Below the pieces are notes generated by a model, which saw only the letters and a list, made by a program, of their open reading frames with translations, had not been told where the DNA came from and searched no databases. The translations under genes were made by a program, and so were the position numbers. DNA of 64,000 nucleotides from Hydrogenophaga taeniospiralis CCUG 15921 (GTDB lineage: Bacteria > Pseudomonadota > Gammaproteobacteria > Burkholderiales > Burkholderiaceae_C): assembly GCF_001592305.1 (NCBI RefSeq), contig NZ_BCWR01000008.1:171381-235380 (forward strand), in the 5' to 3' direction. Of this stretch, positions 25,378-33,742 are shown one piece after another (the stretch's first letter is position 1; the number at the start of each line of letters is the position of its first letter).

Positions 25378-27063
25378 CTACTTGATGGCCCAAACTGAAT
25401 CGTAGGCGTACTCGGCTAGCCTGGTAGTGCGCTGCTCAATGTCGGTGTCCGCCCAAGCCGAGGCAGCCGCAATCTCTGGCTCCAAGGCGTAGCCATGCTG
25501 CGTGAGCAAGGCCTTTTTATGAGCAAAGGGCTTATCCCCCAAGACCTCACCATTGAACTTCACGGGCACTACCAGCAGATTACCAATGTTGTGCACAGCA
25601 GCCGAGCCACCAGACTGCGACATCAGGTGTTCAATCGATGCGGTTGAGCGGTCTATGTCCACCGCAGGATTCATCTTCTTGTAGATCCACCACAGGGTGT
25701 AGCGGAGCACCTCTCGCTGGCGTTGGTTCTGGTACGAGAGCTGTTTGAACTTCGAGATAAACGTATCTCGGGATGGCACCTTGCTGACGATCTTCCTCTT
25801 GAAGTCCGTGATGCAGATGCCCAGGGCATTGGAGTTTGCAGCGTTGGCAATTTCGCGGGCGTGCGCGGCGTACATCTGACCAACACCACCTGACGATGGC
25901 AGCACACTGATGGTCGTGTACAAGAAGTGGTAACGCTCGACCAGCGAAAAGAGTTCACGCACCTGGCCGTCCTTCAAGCGGTTGGCCTTATACAGGCGCA
26001 GCACCGTAAGCAAAAGCGGGTTGGCAATCTGAATGTTCAGGATGTCCGAGATACACAGCAGCGAGTCTTCAATGTCGCGTGTAGCTTTGCTCCACAGCGT
26101 CAAGCCGCCAGGCTCGGTGATGCCTCTGTACAAGACGGCATCTGACCGCAGCTCATCGAGAACGTCCTTGACGTTTAAAGCTGTGACTTCATCCTTGATC
26201 GCTTTAAAAAGCTGCTTCTCGGTGGTGAAGGGGTACTTGGAGAGCCAGTAGTGGTGCAGGAATGTCTTGATCTGGATGGGGCGATCCGCCTCATCTAGCG
26301 TGGACTGAATTTCCATCCAATGGTCCTTCGGACGGTCCAGTGCCTTGCCCTTGGCAGGCAGCAACCGCAAGAAGTGGTTCTTCGCCAGGTCTGCTGCCGT
26401 AAGGTCCTTGCCACGGGTGTTCAGCGTCTCGAAGATCAGGTACGCATCGTCCTGATTGTCCAGAGTGATCGAAATGACTTTGAGCGCCAAGAGCTTGTTG
26501 CGTGCTTGCTCCAACCACTTCTTGCCAGCAGCCTTCGCCTTGGATGGGTCCGCCTTGGAGATAGCCGCATCCACACCGTCCTTGATAAAGCTCGCCAGGG
26601 TTTGGTAGGCCAAACTAATTGCCTTCTCCTCCTCGCCGGCCTCAATGTCGGATTGCTCCTTCTCCAAGCTCTGAATCTTGGCCTGCAGGTATGGGTACGA
26701 GGTTTCCGTTTTGAGGACGAACTGGGCTTGGTTGTTGAGGTCCCTCGTTTCAATGAGTCGATGCACACCGTTGCCCAAAGCGTCGTGGCGCAGCTCAATA
26801 AACTTGTCCCGAATGGCGCACAGGGCAATGGTGATGGTCGTTAGGCGCTGCTGACCATCGACCAAGCCATAGGAGGAGCTGGAAATGTTGTACGTAACGA
26901 AGGCTCCAATGAAGTAGTCCTTCTTGACCTCAGCGGTGCTATCGACCCAAAACTCTTCGACGTTCTCCTTGTCCCATGAAAAGGGCCGCTGAAAACGCGG
27001 AATCAGGTAGGTCCCGGACTCCAACACCTGGCGAATGTCACGCTCAACGCACTGAATTTTCAT
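25378..27063 (-). CDS. DUF262/DUF1524 protein, GmrSD-like
   Basis: A 561-residue protein. The N-terminal DUF262 (ParB-like fold) shows PRFQRPFSWDKENVEEFW and the hallmark VDGQQRLTTI, the nucleotide-hydrolysing motif of GmrS, SspE and related defence proteins. The C-terminal DUF1524 (HNH nuclease) region has IEHLMSQSGG, IGNLLVVPVKFN and KPFAHKKALL. The His of EHL, the Asn of KFN and the KK pair are kept, although the usual EHIxP proline is Met. GmrSD enzymes cut modified phage DNA, so an anti-phage role is plausible. It is the first gene of an operon with the SH3 membrane protein, in an island beside an IS remnant; that pairing is unusual. Confidence 0.82.
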   Translation of the reverse strand: MKIQCVERDIRQVLESGTYLIPRFQRPFSWDKENVEEFWVDSTAEVKKDYFIGAFVTYNISSSSYGLVDGQQRLTTITIALCAIRDKFIELRHDALGNGVHRLIETRDLNNQAQFVLKTETSYPYLQAKIQSLEKEQSDIEAGEEEKAISLAYQTLASFIKDGVDAAISKADPSKAKAAGKKWLEQARNKLLALKVISITLDNQDDAYLIFETLNTRGKDLTAADLAKNHFLRLLPAKGKALDRPKDHWMEIQSTLDEADRPIQIKTFLHHYWLSKYPFTTEKQLFKAIKDEVTALNVKDVLDELRSDAVLYRGITEPGGLTLWSKATRDIEDSLLCISDILNIQIANPLLLTVLRLYKANRLKDGQVRELFSLVERYHFLYTTISVLPSSGGVGQMYAAHAREIANAANSNALGICITDFKRKIVSKVPSRDTFISKFKQLSYQNQRQREVLRYTLWWIYKKMNPAVDIDRSTASIEHLMSQSGGSAAVHNIGNLLVVPVKFNGEVLGDKPFAHKKALLTQHGYALEPEIAAASAWADTDIEQRTTRLAEYAYDSVWAIK

Positions 27064-27540
27064 ATCGCTCCTCCTGTTCTTCGTCTGAGTTTACGGGTGT
27101 TCATGGGCAGCAAGTCTGTACACGCGAAGGCCCGCCTCTTCTCCCCAGTTGGTCGCACAATGGTTGCTATGGCGGATTGAAGCACCTCAGCACGACAGTG
27201 CAGCGTTGGGCCGACGACCGATTCCGGCGCGAGTAGTCGTTCACCGGTCGAGTTCTGGAGTTGGAGCTGACCCGGTTCCGTGGACACATCATTCTTTGTG
27301 TTCAAGGAGTCGCAAATGTCCAAAGTACGACCGCCGTACCCGGCGCAATTCCGCCAGCAGATGGTCGAGCTGGTTCGAGCCGGCCGCTCGCCTGCGCAGC
27401 TCTCGCGTGAGTTCGGCGTCACCGCCCAATCCATATCCACCTGGGTCGGCCAAGCCGCTATCGGCCACGGCCCGCCCTAGCCGGGGCCGTTCATTCCATA
27501 TGGCTTTCGGCCCAACCTTTCGCATGCCGGCTCCGAAACC
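27064..27540. other. island boundary: 477 bp without an intact gene
   Basis: This stretch between the DUF262 gene and fliR holds the upstream region of the DUF262 operon (27064 to about 27260), an IS3-type remnant (about 27264-27480), and about 60 bp leading to the fliR stop codon. The fliR 3' end is intact, so the insertion did not damage it. I found no tRNA, attachment site or clear duplicated target. Confidence 0.6.
27316..27480 (+). pseudogene. IS3-family transposase OrfA, truncated remnant
   Basis: 55 codons resembling the N-terminal HTH of IS3-type OrfA: PPYPAQFRQQMVELVRAGRS, then LSREFGVTAQSISTWVGQA. A full OrfA is about 90-110 residues and is followed by OrfB; here the frame departs after STWVGQA and stops at 27480, with no OrfB. 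AAGGAG precedes the ATG. Upstream, TGACCCGGTTCCGTGGACAC near 27267 may be the left end of the element. The remnant marks past mobile-element activity at the edge of the island. Confidence 0.7.
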
Positions 27541-28308
27541 TCACCCCCCCGTGAAGATATCCGTCGCCAGTTTCATCAGCGCCACCACCGGCGCGTCCAG
27601 CATGGGCAGGGTGAAGGCGATGCCGAGCAGGCCGGCTGAGAGGGTGATGGGGAAGCCGATGGCGAAGGCGTTCATTTGCGGCGCGATGCGCGAGACGAAG
27701 CCCAGCACGATGTTGATGAACAGCAGCATGCCGATCATGGGCAGGGCGATCCACAGGCCGTAGCGGAACACCACCGCGCCCAGCTCGTGCAGGCGCAGGC
27801 GGTTGATGGACTCGAAGGCGCTGGCGCCCACGGGGAAGGTCTCGAAGCTGGAGACCACGGCCTGCAGCACCATGAGGTGGCCGTTGAGCACCACGAACAG
27901 CAGCATGGTGGTGTTGCCGAAGAAGCGGCCCACGGCGCTGGTCTGCTGGTTGGTGGAGGGGTCGAAGAAGCCGGCGTAGTTCAGGCCCATCTGCAGGCCG
28001 ATGATCTCGCCCGCGAGTTCGACCGAGGCGAACACGATGCGCACGGCCAGCCCGATGGCCACGCCCACCACCACCTGCTGCAGCACCACGGCGAAGGCGT
28101 TGGGGTCGGTCAGCGCCACCACGGGCTGCTCGGGCAGGCCGGCCTGGGCACACACCGCGATCAGAAACGCCAGCGCCACGCGGCTGCGCACGGGCACCGA
28201 GCGCGCCGAGAAAATCGGCGCGCTGGAAAACACCGCCAGCACCCGCAGAAAGGGCCAGAACACCGGCGATACCAACGCCATGATGTCGGCTTCGCTGAAG
28301 GTGGGCAT
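27541..28308 (-). CDS. fliR: flagellar export gate protein FliR
   Basis: A 255-residue inner-membrane protein with about six helices, a core part of the FliPQR export gate of the flagellar type III apparatus. Typical segments are VRIVFASVELAGEIIGLQMG and the N-terminal FLRVLAVFSSAPIFS. It is the last gene of the fliF-fliR run, directly after fliQ (no gap). The accessory island begins just beyond its stop codon. Confidence 0.95.
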   Translation of the reverse strand: MPTFSEADIMALVSPVFWPFLRVLAVFSSAPIFSARSVPVRSRVALAFLIAVCAQAGLPEQPVVALTDPNAFAVVLQQVVVGVAIGLAVRIVFASVELAGEIIGLQMGLNYAGFFDPSTNQQTSAVGRFFGNTTMLLFVVLNGHLMVLQAVVSSFETFPVGASAFESINRLRLHELGAVVFRYGLWIALPMIGMLLFINIVLGFVSRIAPQMNAFAIGFPITLSAGLLGIAFTLPMLDAPVVALMKLATDIFTGG

Positions 28309-28578
28309 CTAAATGGCGTGGTTCGGTATCGAGAGGATCGTGCTGCGGATGAACTCCACCATGGTGGTGAGCATCCAGGGGCCGGCCACGGCGAACACCG
28401 CGATGGCCGCGATCAGCTTGGGCACGAACGAGAGCGTGGCCTCGTGGATCTGGGTGATGGCCTGAAACAGGCTCACCAGCAGGCCCACGCCCAGCACCGT
28501 GGCCAGCACGGGCGAGGCCACCATGAGGATCAGGAAGAGGGCGTTCTGCCCCATCGTGAGCGCGGCTTGTGGGTCCAT
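28309..28578 (-). CDS. fliQ: flagellar export gate protein FliQ
   Basis: An 89-residue protein with two membrane helices (LFLILMVASPVLATVLGVGL and a second hydrophobic stretch around FAVAGPWMLTTM), flanking the conserved SLFQAITQIHEATLSFVPK loop of FliQ. It assembles with FliP and FliR as the export gate. It lies 9 bp after fliP. Confidence 0.95.
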   Translation of the reverse strand: MDPQAALTMGQNALFLILMVASPVLATVLGVGLLVSLFQAITQIHEATLSFVPKLIAAIAVFAVAGPWMLTTMVEFIRSTILSIPNHAI

Positions 28579-28587
28579 GGTTGTTTC

Positions 28588-29364
28588 CTAGGTGGCGAAA
28601 CTGGCGGCCAAAGAGCCGATCAAGAGGTTCCAGCCGTCGGCCAGCACGAACAGCATGAGCTTGAATGGCAGCGCCACCAGCACGGGCGACAGCATCATCA
28701 TGCCCAGCGACATCAGCACGCTGGCGACCACCATGTCGATCACCAGGAAGGGAATGAAGATCATGAAGCCGATCTGGAACGCGGTCTTGAGCTCGCTGGT
28801 GACGAAGGCCGGCACGATGACGCGGAAGGGCGCGGTCTGCGCGGTCACGTCGGCGGGGAGCTTGGCGAGTTTGGCGAACAGCTCGAAGTCGCTCTGGCGG
28901 GTCTGCTTGAGCATGAAGGCGCGCATGGGCTCCTGGCCGCGTTCCAGCGCCTGCTCGAAGCTGATCTGGTTGCTGGTGTAGGGCGCGTAGGCGTCGCTGT
29001 AGACCTTGTCCAGCGTGGGGCCCATCACGAACAGGGTGAGGAAGAGCGAGAGGCCGACCACCACCTGGTTGGGCGGGGCCGACTGCGTGCCCAGCGCCTG
29101 GCGCAGCAGCGAGAGCACGATCACGATGCGGGTGAAGCCCGTCATGAGCAACAGCACCGCGGGCAGGAAGGAGAGCGCGGTGAAGAACAGCAGGGTCTGG
29201 ACCGGCACCGAGTAGGTGTTGCCGCCCGAGCCCTGGCCGATCACCAGCGGCAGCGAGGCGCCAGCGCCGGGCGCGGCGGGCGCGGCCTGTGCCCAGGCGC
29301 CGGTGGCCAGCAGGGCGAGCAAGGTGAGCAGCAGGCCGCTGCGCAGCCAGTCAGCGGGGCGCAT
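28588..29364 (-). CDS. fliP: flagellar export gate protein FliP
   Basis: A 258-residue FliP. A cleavable signal peptide ([15 protein letters not shown]) precedes four membrane helices with the family signatures [18 protein letters not shown] and [20 protein letters not shown]. It forms the central pore ring of the export gate. The ATG at 29364 lies inside the end of fliO (14-bp overlap), indicating coupled translation. Confidence 0.95.
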   Translation of the reverse strand: MRPADWLRSGLLLTLLALLATGAWAQAAPAAPGAGASLPLVIGQGSGGNTYSVPVQTLLFFTALSFLPAVLLLMTGFTRIVIVLSLLRQALGTQSAPPNQVVVGLSLFLTLFVMGPTLDKVYSDAYAPYTSNQISFEQALERGQEPMRAFMLKQTRQSDFELFAKLAKLPADVTAQTAPFRVIVPAFVTSELKTAFQIGFMIFIPFLVIDMVVASVLMSLGMMMLSPVLVALPFKLMLFVLADGWNLLIGSLAASFAT

Positions 29365-29716
29365 GGGGAGCCTTGTGGGAAGAAGTGAACTGGGCCAGGC
29401 GCGCCGCGAAGCCGGTGGCCATGGGTGGGTTGGTGTCGGCCGATGCCAAGGGTTCGGCGGGCAGCGGCAGGCTGTGCAGCGTGTGCACGCCGCCCGGGGC
29501 CACGCCCAGCACAAGGCAGACGCTGTCGGCCCCCTGGCCCACCTGCACGGTGACCACACGTTGCTGCGGGCCGAGCGAGAGCGAGTTGAGCACCTGCAGC
29601 GCCGGGCCCTGCTGGCGAGAGACGCCCGGCAGGTGGCGGCGGTAGCGTTGCAGCAGCCAGGCCACACCCACCATCACGATGAGCAGGATCACGGCCGGAG
29701 CGGCGTTTTGCAGCAT
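29351..29716 (-). CDS. fliO: flagellar biosynthesis protein FliO
   Basis: A 121-residue protein with one N-terminal membrane helix ([19 protein letters not shown]) and a small cytoplasmic domain with the FliO pattern [18 protein letters not shown]. FliO helps assemble the FliP ring. It starts 2 bp after the fliN stop codon and overlaps fliP. Low conservation of the family makes position the strongest evidence. Confidence 0.9.
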   Translation of the reverse strand: MLQNAAPAVILLIVMVGVAWLLQRYRRHLPGVSRQQGPALQVLNSLSLGPQQRVVTVQVGQGADSVCLVLGVAPGGVHTLHSLPLPAEPLASADTNPPMATGFAARLAQFTSSHKAPHAPR

Positions 29717-29718
29717 GG

Positions 29719-30138
29719 TCAACTCTTGCTGATTCTGCGCATGCGCTCGGAGGGCGTCACGATGTCGGTCAACCGGATGCCGAACTTCTCGTTGACCACC
29801 ACCACCTCGCCCTGCGCGATCAGGTAGCCGTTGACCAGCACGTCCATGGGCTCGCCCGCGAGCGCGTCGAGTTCCACGATGGAGCCCTGGGCCAGCTGCA
29901 GGATGTATTTGATGGGCACCTTGGTGCGGCCCAGCTCCACCGAGAGCTGCACCGGGATGTCCAGCACCATCTGGATGTCCTGCATATGGGCGCCGCCGGT
30001 GGCGCTGTGGCCGCCGCCGGTGCTGGCCGGTGGGCTCACGGCGTCGAACGCGGGCGCGCCATCGGAGGCGTGGGCGCTGGCTTGTTCTTCCAGGGCCTGG
30101 GCCCAATCGTCGGCGACGGCGTCGTTGTCAGTTGACAT
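29719..30138 (-). CDS. fliN: flagellar motor switch protein FliN
   Basis: A 139-residue C-ring protein. The C-terminal SpoA/SPOA domain (about 55-130) has LDIPVQLSVELGRTKVPIKY, LAGEPMDVLVNGYLIAQGEV and VNEKFGIRLTDIV. A disordered Ala/Ser/Gly-rich N-terminus of about 50 residues precedes it. With FliM it forms the cytoplasmic ring that sets rotation direction and docks the export ATPase complex. It overlaps fliM by 11 bp. Confidence 0.95.
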   Translation of the reverse strand: MSTDNDAVADDWAQALEEQASAHASDGAPAFDAVSPPASTGGGHSATGGAHMQDIQMVLDIPVQLSVELGRTKVPIKYILQLAQGSIVELDALAGEPMDVLVNGYLIAQGEVVVVNEKFGIRLTDIVTPSERMRRISKS

Positions 30139-31132
30139 AGGTATCTCCCAGCCAGTTGATTTCGGTTCCGCGCAGCTTGTTGTCGATGCGCAGGGCGTAT
30201 TTGCCTTTGTGGGTGCCGTACTGGCACTCGAACAGCGGCACCCCTTCCACCCGGGCCTGGATGTTGGGCGTGCGTTCCAGCTCAATGAAGTCGCCCACCT
30301 GCATGGCGAGCAGCTGCTCCACGGTGGCGTCGGTCTTGGCCAGCTCGGCCACCAGGGTCAGCTCGGCGGCCTGGATCTCGTGGCTCAGCAGGCGGATCCA
30401 GCGCCGGTCCACTTCGATGGCGCTGCCCTGCACGGAGGAATACAGCACGTCGCGGATGGGCTCCAGCGTGGCGTAGGGAATGCAGATGTGCAGGCCGCCG
30501 GTGATGTCGCCGATCTCCACCGAGAAGCTGGTGGAGACCACGATCTCGCTGGGCGTGGCCACGGTGGCGAACTGGGGCTGCATCTCCGAGCGCTGGTAGG
30601 CCAGCTCCAGCGGGTAGATGCCGGTCCAGGCCTTCTTGTATTCCTCGGCCACCACCTCCACCAGGCGCGTGATCACGCGGTGCTCGGTGGGGGAGAAGTC
30701 GCGCCCTTCGATGCGGGTGTGGAACTTGCCGCTGCCGCCGAACAGGCTGTCGATCACGCCGAACAGCAGCGTGGGCTCGCACACCACCAGGCCGTTGCCG
30801 CGCAGCGGGCGGATGGCCATGATGTTCAGGTTGGTCGGCACCACCAGCTCGCGCAGGAAGGCGCTGTATTTCTGCACCTGCACCCCGCCCACGGCGATCT
30901 CGGGGCTGCGGCGGATGAAGTTGAACAGGCCCAGCCGCAGGTTGCGCGAAAACCGCTCGTTGACGATTTCCATGGTGGGCATGCGCCCGCGCACGATGCG
31001 CTCCTGGCTGGAGAGGTTGTAGCTGCGCACCCCTTCGGTGGACAGCTCCTCCTTTTCCAGTTTCTGGCTTTCACCGGTCACGCCCTCGAGCAGGGCGTCG
31101 ACTTCTTCCTGGGAGAGAAAAGATTCGGACAT
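30128..31132 (-). CDS. fliM: flagellar motor switch protein FliM
   Basis: A 334-residue switch protein. The N-terminal phospho-CheY-binding peptide LSQEEVDALLEG is intact, the middle CheC-like domain carries the GGSG motif (DSLFGGSGKFHTR), and the C-terminal SpoA domain binds FliN. CheY-P from the 46.8-kb locus would dock on the N-terminal peptide. It is preceded by fliL and overlaps fliN. Confidence 0.96.
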   Translation of the reverse strand: MSESFLSQEEVDALLEGVTGESQKLEKEELSTEGVRSYNLSSQERIVRGRMPTMEIVNERFSRNLRLGLFNFIRRSPEIAVGGVQVQKYSAFLRELVVPTNLNIMAIRPLRGNGLVVCEPTLLFGVIDSLFGGSGKFHTRIEGRDFSPTEHRVITRLVEVVAEEYKKAWTGIYPLELAYQRSEMQPQFATVATPSEIVVSTSFSVEIGDITGGLHICIPYATLEPIRDVLYSSVQGSAIEVDRRWIRLLSHEIQAAELTLVAELAKTDATVEQLLAMQVGDFIELERTPNIQARVEGVPLFECQYGTHKGKYALRIDNKLRGTEINWLGDTYVN

Positions 31133-31149
31133 GGCGTGGGCCTGCTGGG

Positions 31150-31710
31150 TTATTGGATGAGGAAACTGGAGAACAGCACGCCCTGCACCGGGTGGGGCTC
31201 GCCGGGCGGTTGTTTGCCCTTGGGGCCGGCGCCGGCCTTGGGTGGCGCGGTGTAGTGCATCACGCGCGAGATCTCGTTGATGATGTCGGCGGCCAGCTTT
31301 TCCTTGCCTTCGATCTGCAGCATCTCGTCGGAGGTGCGCTGCGAGATCAGGATCAGGATGCTGTTGCGGATGGACGGCATGTAGACCTTGATGTCTTCGC
31401 TGGTCTTCTCGTCCTGCAGCTGCAGCGTGATGCCGAGCTGCGCAAAGCGGTTGCCGCCCGCGTCGGCCAGGTTGACCACCATGCTGTCGAGCGGCAGAAA
31501 GGTCGGGGGCGTCCGGTGTTCATCCACCGAGGTGGTTTCTTCTTCCGCGCCGTCTTCGCCCTCAGTGGTGTTGGCCTTGAGCAGGAAGAAGGCTCCGCTG
31601 GCGCCGATGATCGCGAACACCACCAGACCGATCAGGATGAACAGCAGTTTGCGGCTCTTCTTCGGTTTGACGGGAACCGGGGCTTCGGCGGTCGCGGCGG
31701 CAGCGGACAT
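31150..31710 (-). CDS. fliL: flagellar basal body-associated protein FliL
   Basis: A 186-residue single-pass membrane protein: a Lys-rich cytoplasmic N-terminus (VKPKKSRK), a membrane helix (LLFILIGLVVFAIIGASGAF) and a periplasmic domain with FLPLDSMVVNLAD and the C-terminal VQGVLFSSFLIQ. FliL supports stator function. The start at 31710 is preferred over an in-frame ATG two codons upstream, because GGAG is 7 nt before it but only 1 nt before the other. Confidence 0.93.
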   Translation of the reverse strand: MSAAAATAEAPVPVKPKKSRKLLFILIGLVVFAIIGASGAFFLLKANTTEGEDGAEEETTSVDEHRTPPTFLPLDSMVVNLADAGGNRFAQLGITLQLQDEKTSEDIKVYMPSIRNSILILISQRTSDEMLQIEGKEKLAADIINEISRVMHYTAPPKAGAGPKGKQPPGEPHPVQGVLFSSFLIQ

Positions 31711-31852
31711 GGGCATTCTCCAGAAGATCGCCCCGGGCGGGGGGCGGACCACGCCGGGAAAGGCGCGGTGTTCGGAAGAATTATTGAGCGCCCCCCCCTG
31801 TGGCGCTCCCCGGAAAAGGGCGGGAAAAGCCCCTTATTCCGGTCCGATCCGT

Positions 31853-33256
31853 TCAGACAAAAAGGTCCAGCGGCTGGCTGCCGTCGGCGCGCGGGCGCGG
31901 GGGCACGGGCGCCTGGGTGGCACTGTCCGCTGCGCCCGGGGCGCCGCTGGTGCGGGCCGCGCGGATGGCGGAATCGGCAGGCCGTTGGCCGGTCCCGCCG
32001 GAGGCCTGACCCTGGCCGCCACCCACCGACACCCCGCCGAGCTGGATGCCGCTGCGCTGCAGCAGGTCGGCCAGCGACTCGCCGGCGTTTTGTGCCAGGC
32101 TGGCCCGGGCCTCGGCGCTGTCGGTGCGGAAGTCCACCTGCACTTCCTGGCCGGACATGGAGAGCTGGATGTCGATCGCGTCCTCACCGCCTTCGCCCAC
32201 GCGCAGGCTGGCGTGGCGCAGGTTCTGCGTGCCCCAGTGGCCGGCGAGCTCGGCCTCGGGGTCGGCCTCGCCGTTCAGCGCGGCTTCCTGGGCCGACTCG
32301 CTCCAGGCCTCGTCGGTGGACAGCTCGGCCTCGCGGCTCTCGGCCACGGCGCCCGGCTGGGCGCCACCGCCGCCGCTGGCGCCGGAACCGGTCTGCGCGC
32401 TGGCGCCGCCGCCCGCGCCGAGCGTGAAGGGAGCGGCGGCCGCGCCCTCCGCCGCGAGCGCCGGGGCCTCGGTGATGCTGGCGCGACCCATGCGGTCGTG
32501 CAGCGCCACGGTGCTGTGCATGGCCGTGAGCGAGGCCGTGGTCTGGCTTGGGCCGGCTTCGACCGAGAGCGTCGCACTGTGCTGCTGGTGAGCCGAAACG
32601 GTGGCGCTGGGCGCGGCGGCCGTGTGTTGGGCCACGGCCCCGGCGCTGCGCCATTGCAGGCTGCGCGTGGTGGGCACCTGGCCCAGGGCCGGTGGGGGCG
32701 TCTTGGCCGAGGCCTGGGCCGGGTCGGTGGGGGCGGCCGGTTCCAGCGCGCTCGTGGCGTCGGCGCCGGGTTCGCCCGATGTGCCACGCCCCAGCGCGGC
32801 CAGGGTCTGGGCATCGGGCTCGGCCGGGGTGTCGAGCACGGTCATGCCCTGCAGCGCCGGGTCGGTGGCTGGTGGGGTGGTGGTGGAGGGCGGTGTGCCC
32901 GCGCCGGCCATGCCCTGGGCCTGAGCCGCGAGGGTGCCCGAGGGTGGGGTCGGGGCCAGGGCGCTGCCCGGGCCGGGCCAGGTCAACAGGGCGGCCAGCG
33001 GGTTGGCGTGGGGGTCGGCCGGCGCGTCGCCCGCTGCGGTGTCGGCATCGCCCAGCAAGTCGGTGTCTGGCGTGGCGCTGGCGGGCGGCTCGAAGGTGGC
33101 GCTCAGCAGCGAGAGCAGGTTGGAGAACAGGTCGGCGCCGTTGGCCGCGCCCGAGGCCTCGCGTGCGGGCTTGCCGGCGGCATTGTTGCGTGTGGCGCCG
33201 GTGGCGTTGGCGCTGGCGTTGTTGCCCTGGGTGGCAGAGGGTGCAGCTGCGCTCAT
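31853..33256 (-). CDS. fliK: flagellar hook-length control protein FliK
   Basis: A 467-residue protein with a long Ala/Pro/Gly/Thr-rich, poorly ordered N-terminal ruler region and a folded C-terminal Flg_hook domain (about 345-430, LRVGEGGEDAIDIQLSMSGQ and VQVDFRTDSAEARASLAQ). FliK measures hook length and switches export specificity through FlhB. Its ATG overlaps the fliJ stop (ATGA). The low-complexity half drifts quickly between species, so identity rests on the C-terminus and on gene order. Confidence 0.92.
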   Translation of the reverse strand: MSAAAPSATQGNNASANATGATRNNAAGKPAREASGAANGADLFSNLLSLLSATFEPPASATPDTDLLGDADTAAGDAPADPHANPLAALLTWPGPGSALAPTPPSGTLAAQAQGMAGAGTPPSTTTPPATDPALQGMTVLDTPAEPDAQTLAALGRGTSGEPGADATSALEPAAPTDPAQASAKTPPPALGQVPTTRSLQWRSAGAVAQHTAAAPSATVSAHQQHSATLSVEAGPSQTTASLTAMHSTVALHDRMGRASITEAPALAAEGAAAAPFTLGAGGGASAQTGSGASGGGGAQPGAVAESREAELSTDEAWSESAQEAALNGEADPEAELAGHWGTQNLRHASLRVGEGGEDAIDIQLSMSGQEVQVDFRTDSAEARASLAQNAGESLADLLQRSGIQLGGVSVGGGQGQASGGTGQRPADSAIRAARTSGAPGAADSATQAPVPPRPRADGSQPLDLFV

Positions 33257-33726
33257 GAACGGACTCCCTGGAGCTGGGCCTGGGCCAGGCTCTGGCGCAG
33301 GTGGATGGTGAGGGCCATTTCGTCGGTGTTCTTCTGGTCCTGGCGCTGCACGCGGTGGTCGATGGCCTGCTGCTTGCGCTCGGCAAACCGGCGCAGGCCG
33401 GCCACGTCGCGCTCGGCGGCGTGCAGCTGGGCCTGGCCGCGCTCGATCAGCGCCTCGCGGTCCTGCAGCACCCGCGCCTGGAAGTTCATGGCGTGGTCGA
33501 TCTTCTGCATGAACTGGCGGTGGTGGTGCAGCAGGTTGGCGTCCACGCCCACGCTGCTGCGCGCCGACCAGCGCGCCATGGCCTCCTGCGCGTACGACTC
33601 CAGTTGCACCATCTGCTCGCGCGCCATCTGCAGCTCACGCTGTTGCTGGGCCAGCGCGGCCAGCGCCTCGTCGCGGCGCTTCTCGGCCAGTTCCACCACC
33701 TTGTTCAGGGTCTTCATGTTGCTCAT
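33253..33726 (-). CDS. fliJ: flagellar export protein FliJ
   Basis: A 157-residue, almost entirely coiled-coil protein (LVELAEKRRDEALAALAQQQ-like heptads; RDVAGLRRFAERKQQAI). FliJ sits in the pore of the FliI hexamer and links it to FlhA. It lies between fliI and fliK, overlapping fliK by 4 bp. Low sequence conservation is normal for the family. Confidence 0.92.
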   Translation of the reverse strand: MSNMKTLNKVVELAEKRRDEALAALAQQQRELQMAREQMVQLESYAQEAMARWSARSSVGVDANLLHHHRQFMQKIDHAMNFQARVLQDREALIERGQAQLHAAERDVAGLRRFAERKQQAIDHRVQRQDQKNTDEMALTIHLRQSLAQAQLQGVRS

Positions 33727-33742
33727 GTCGGTGCTCCATCAT

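Noticed and set aside
27060..27440. 126-codon minus-strand frame over the IS remnant as an extra island gene
   Set aside because: It lies antisense to the OrfA-like HTH and spans the probable promoter of the DUF262 gene; the translation has no features.
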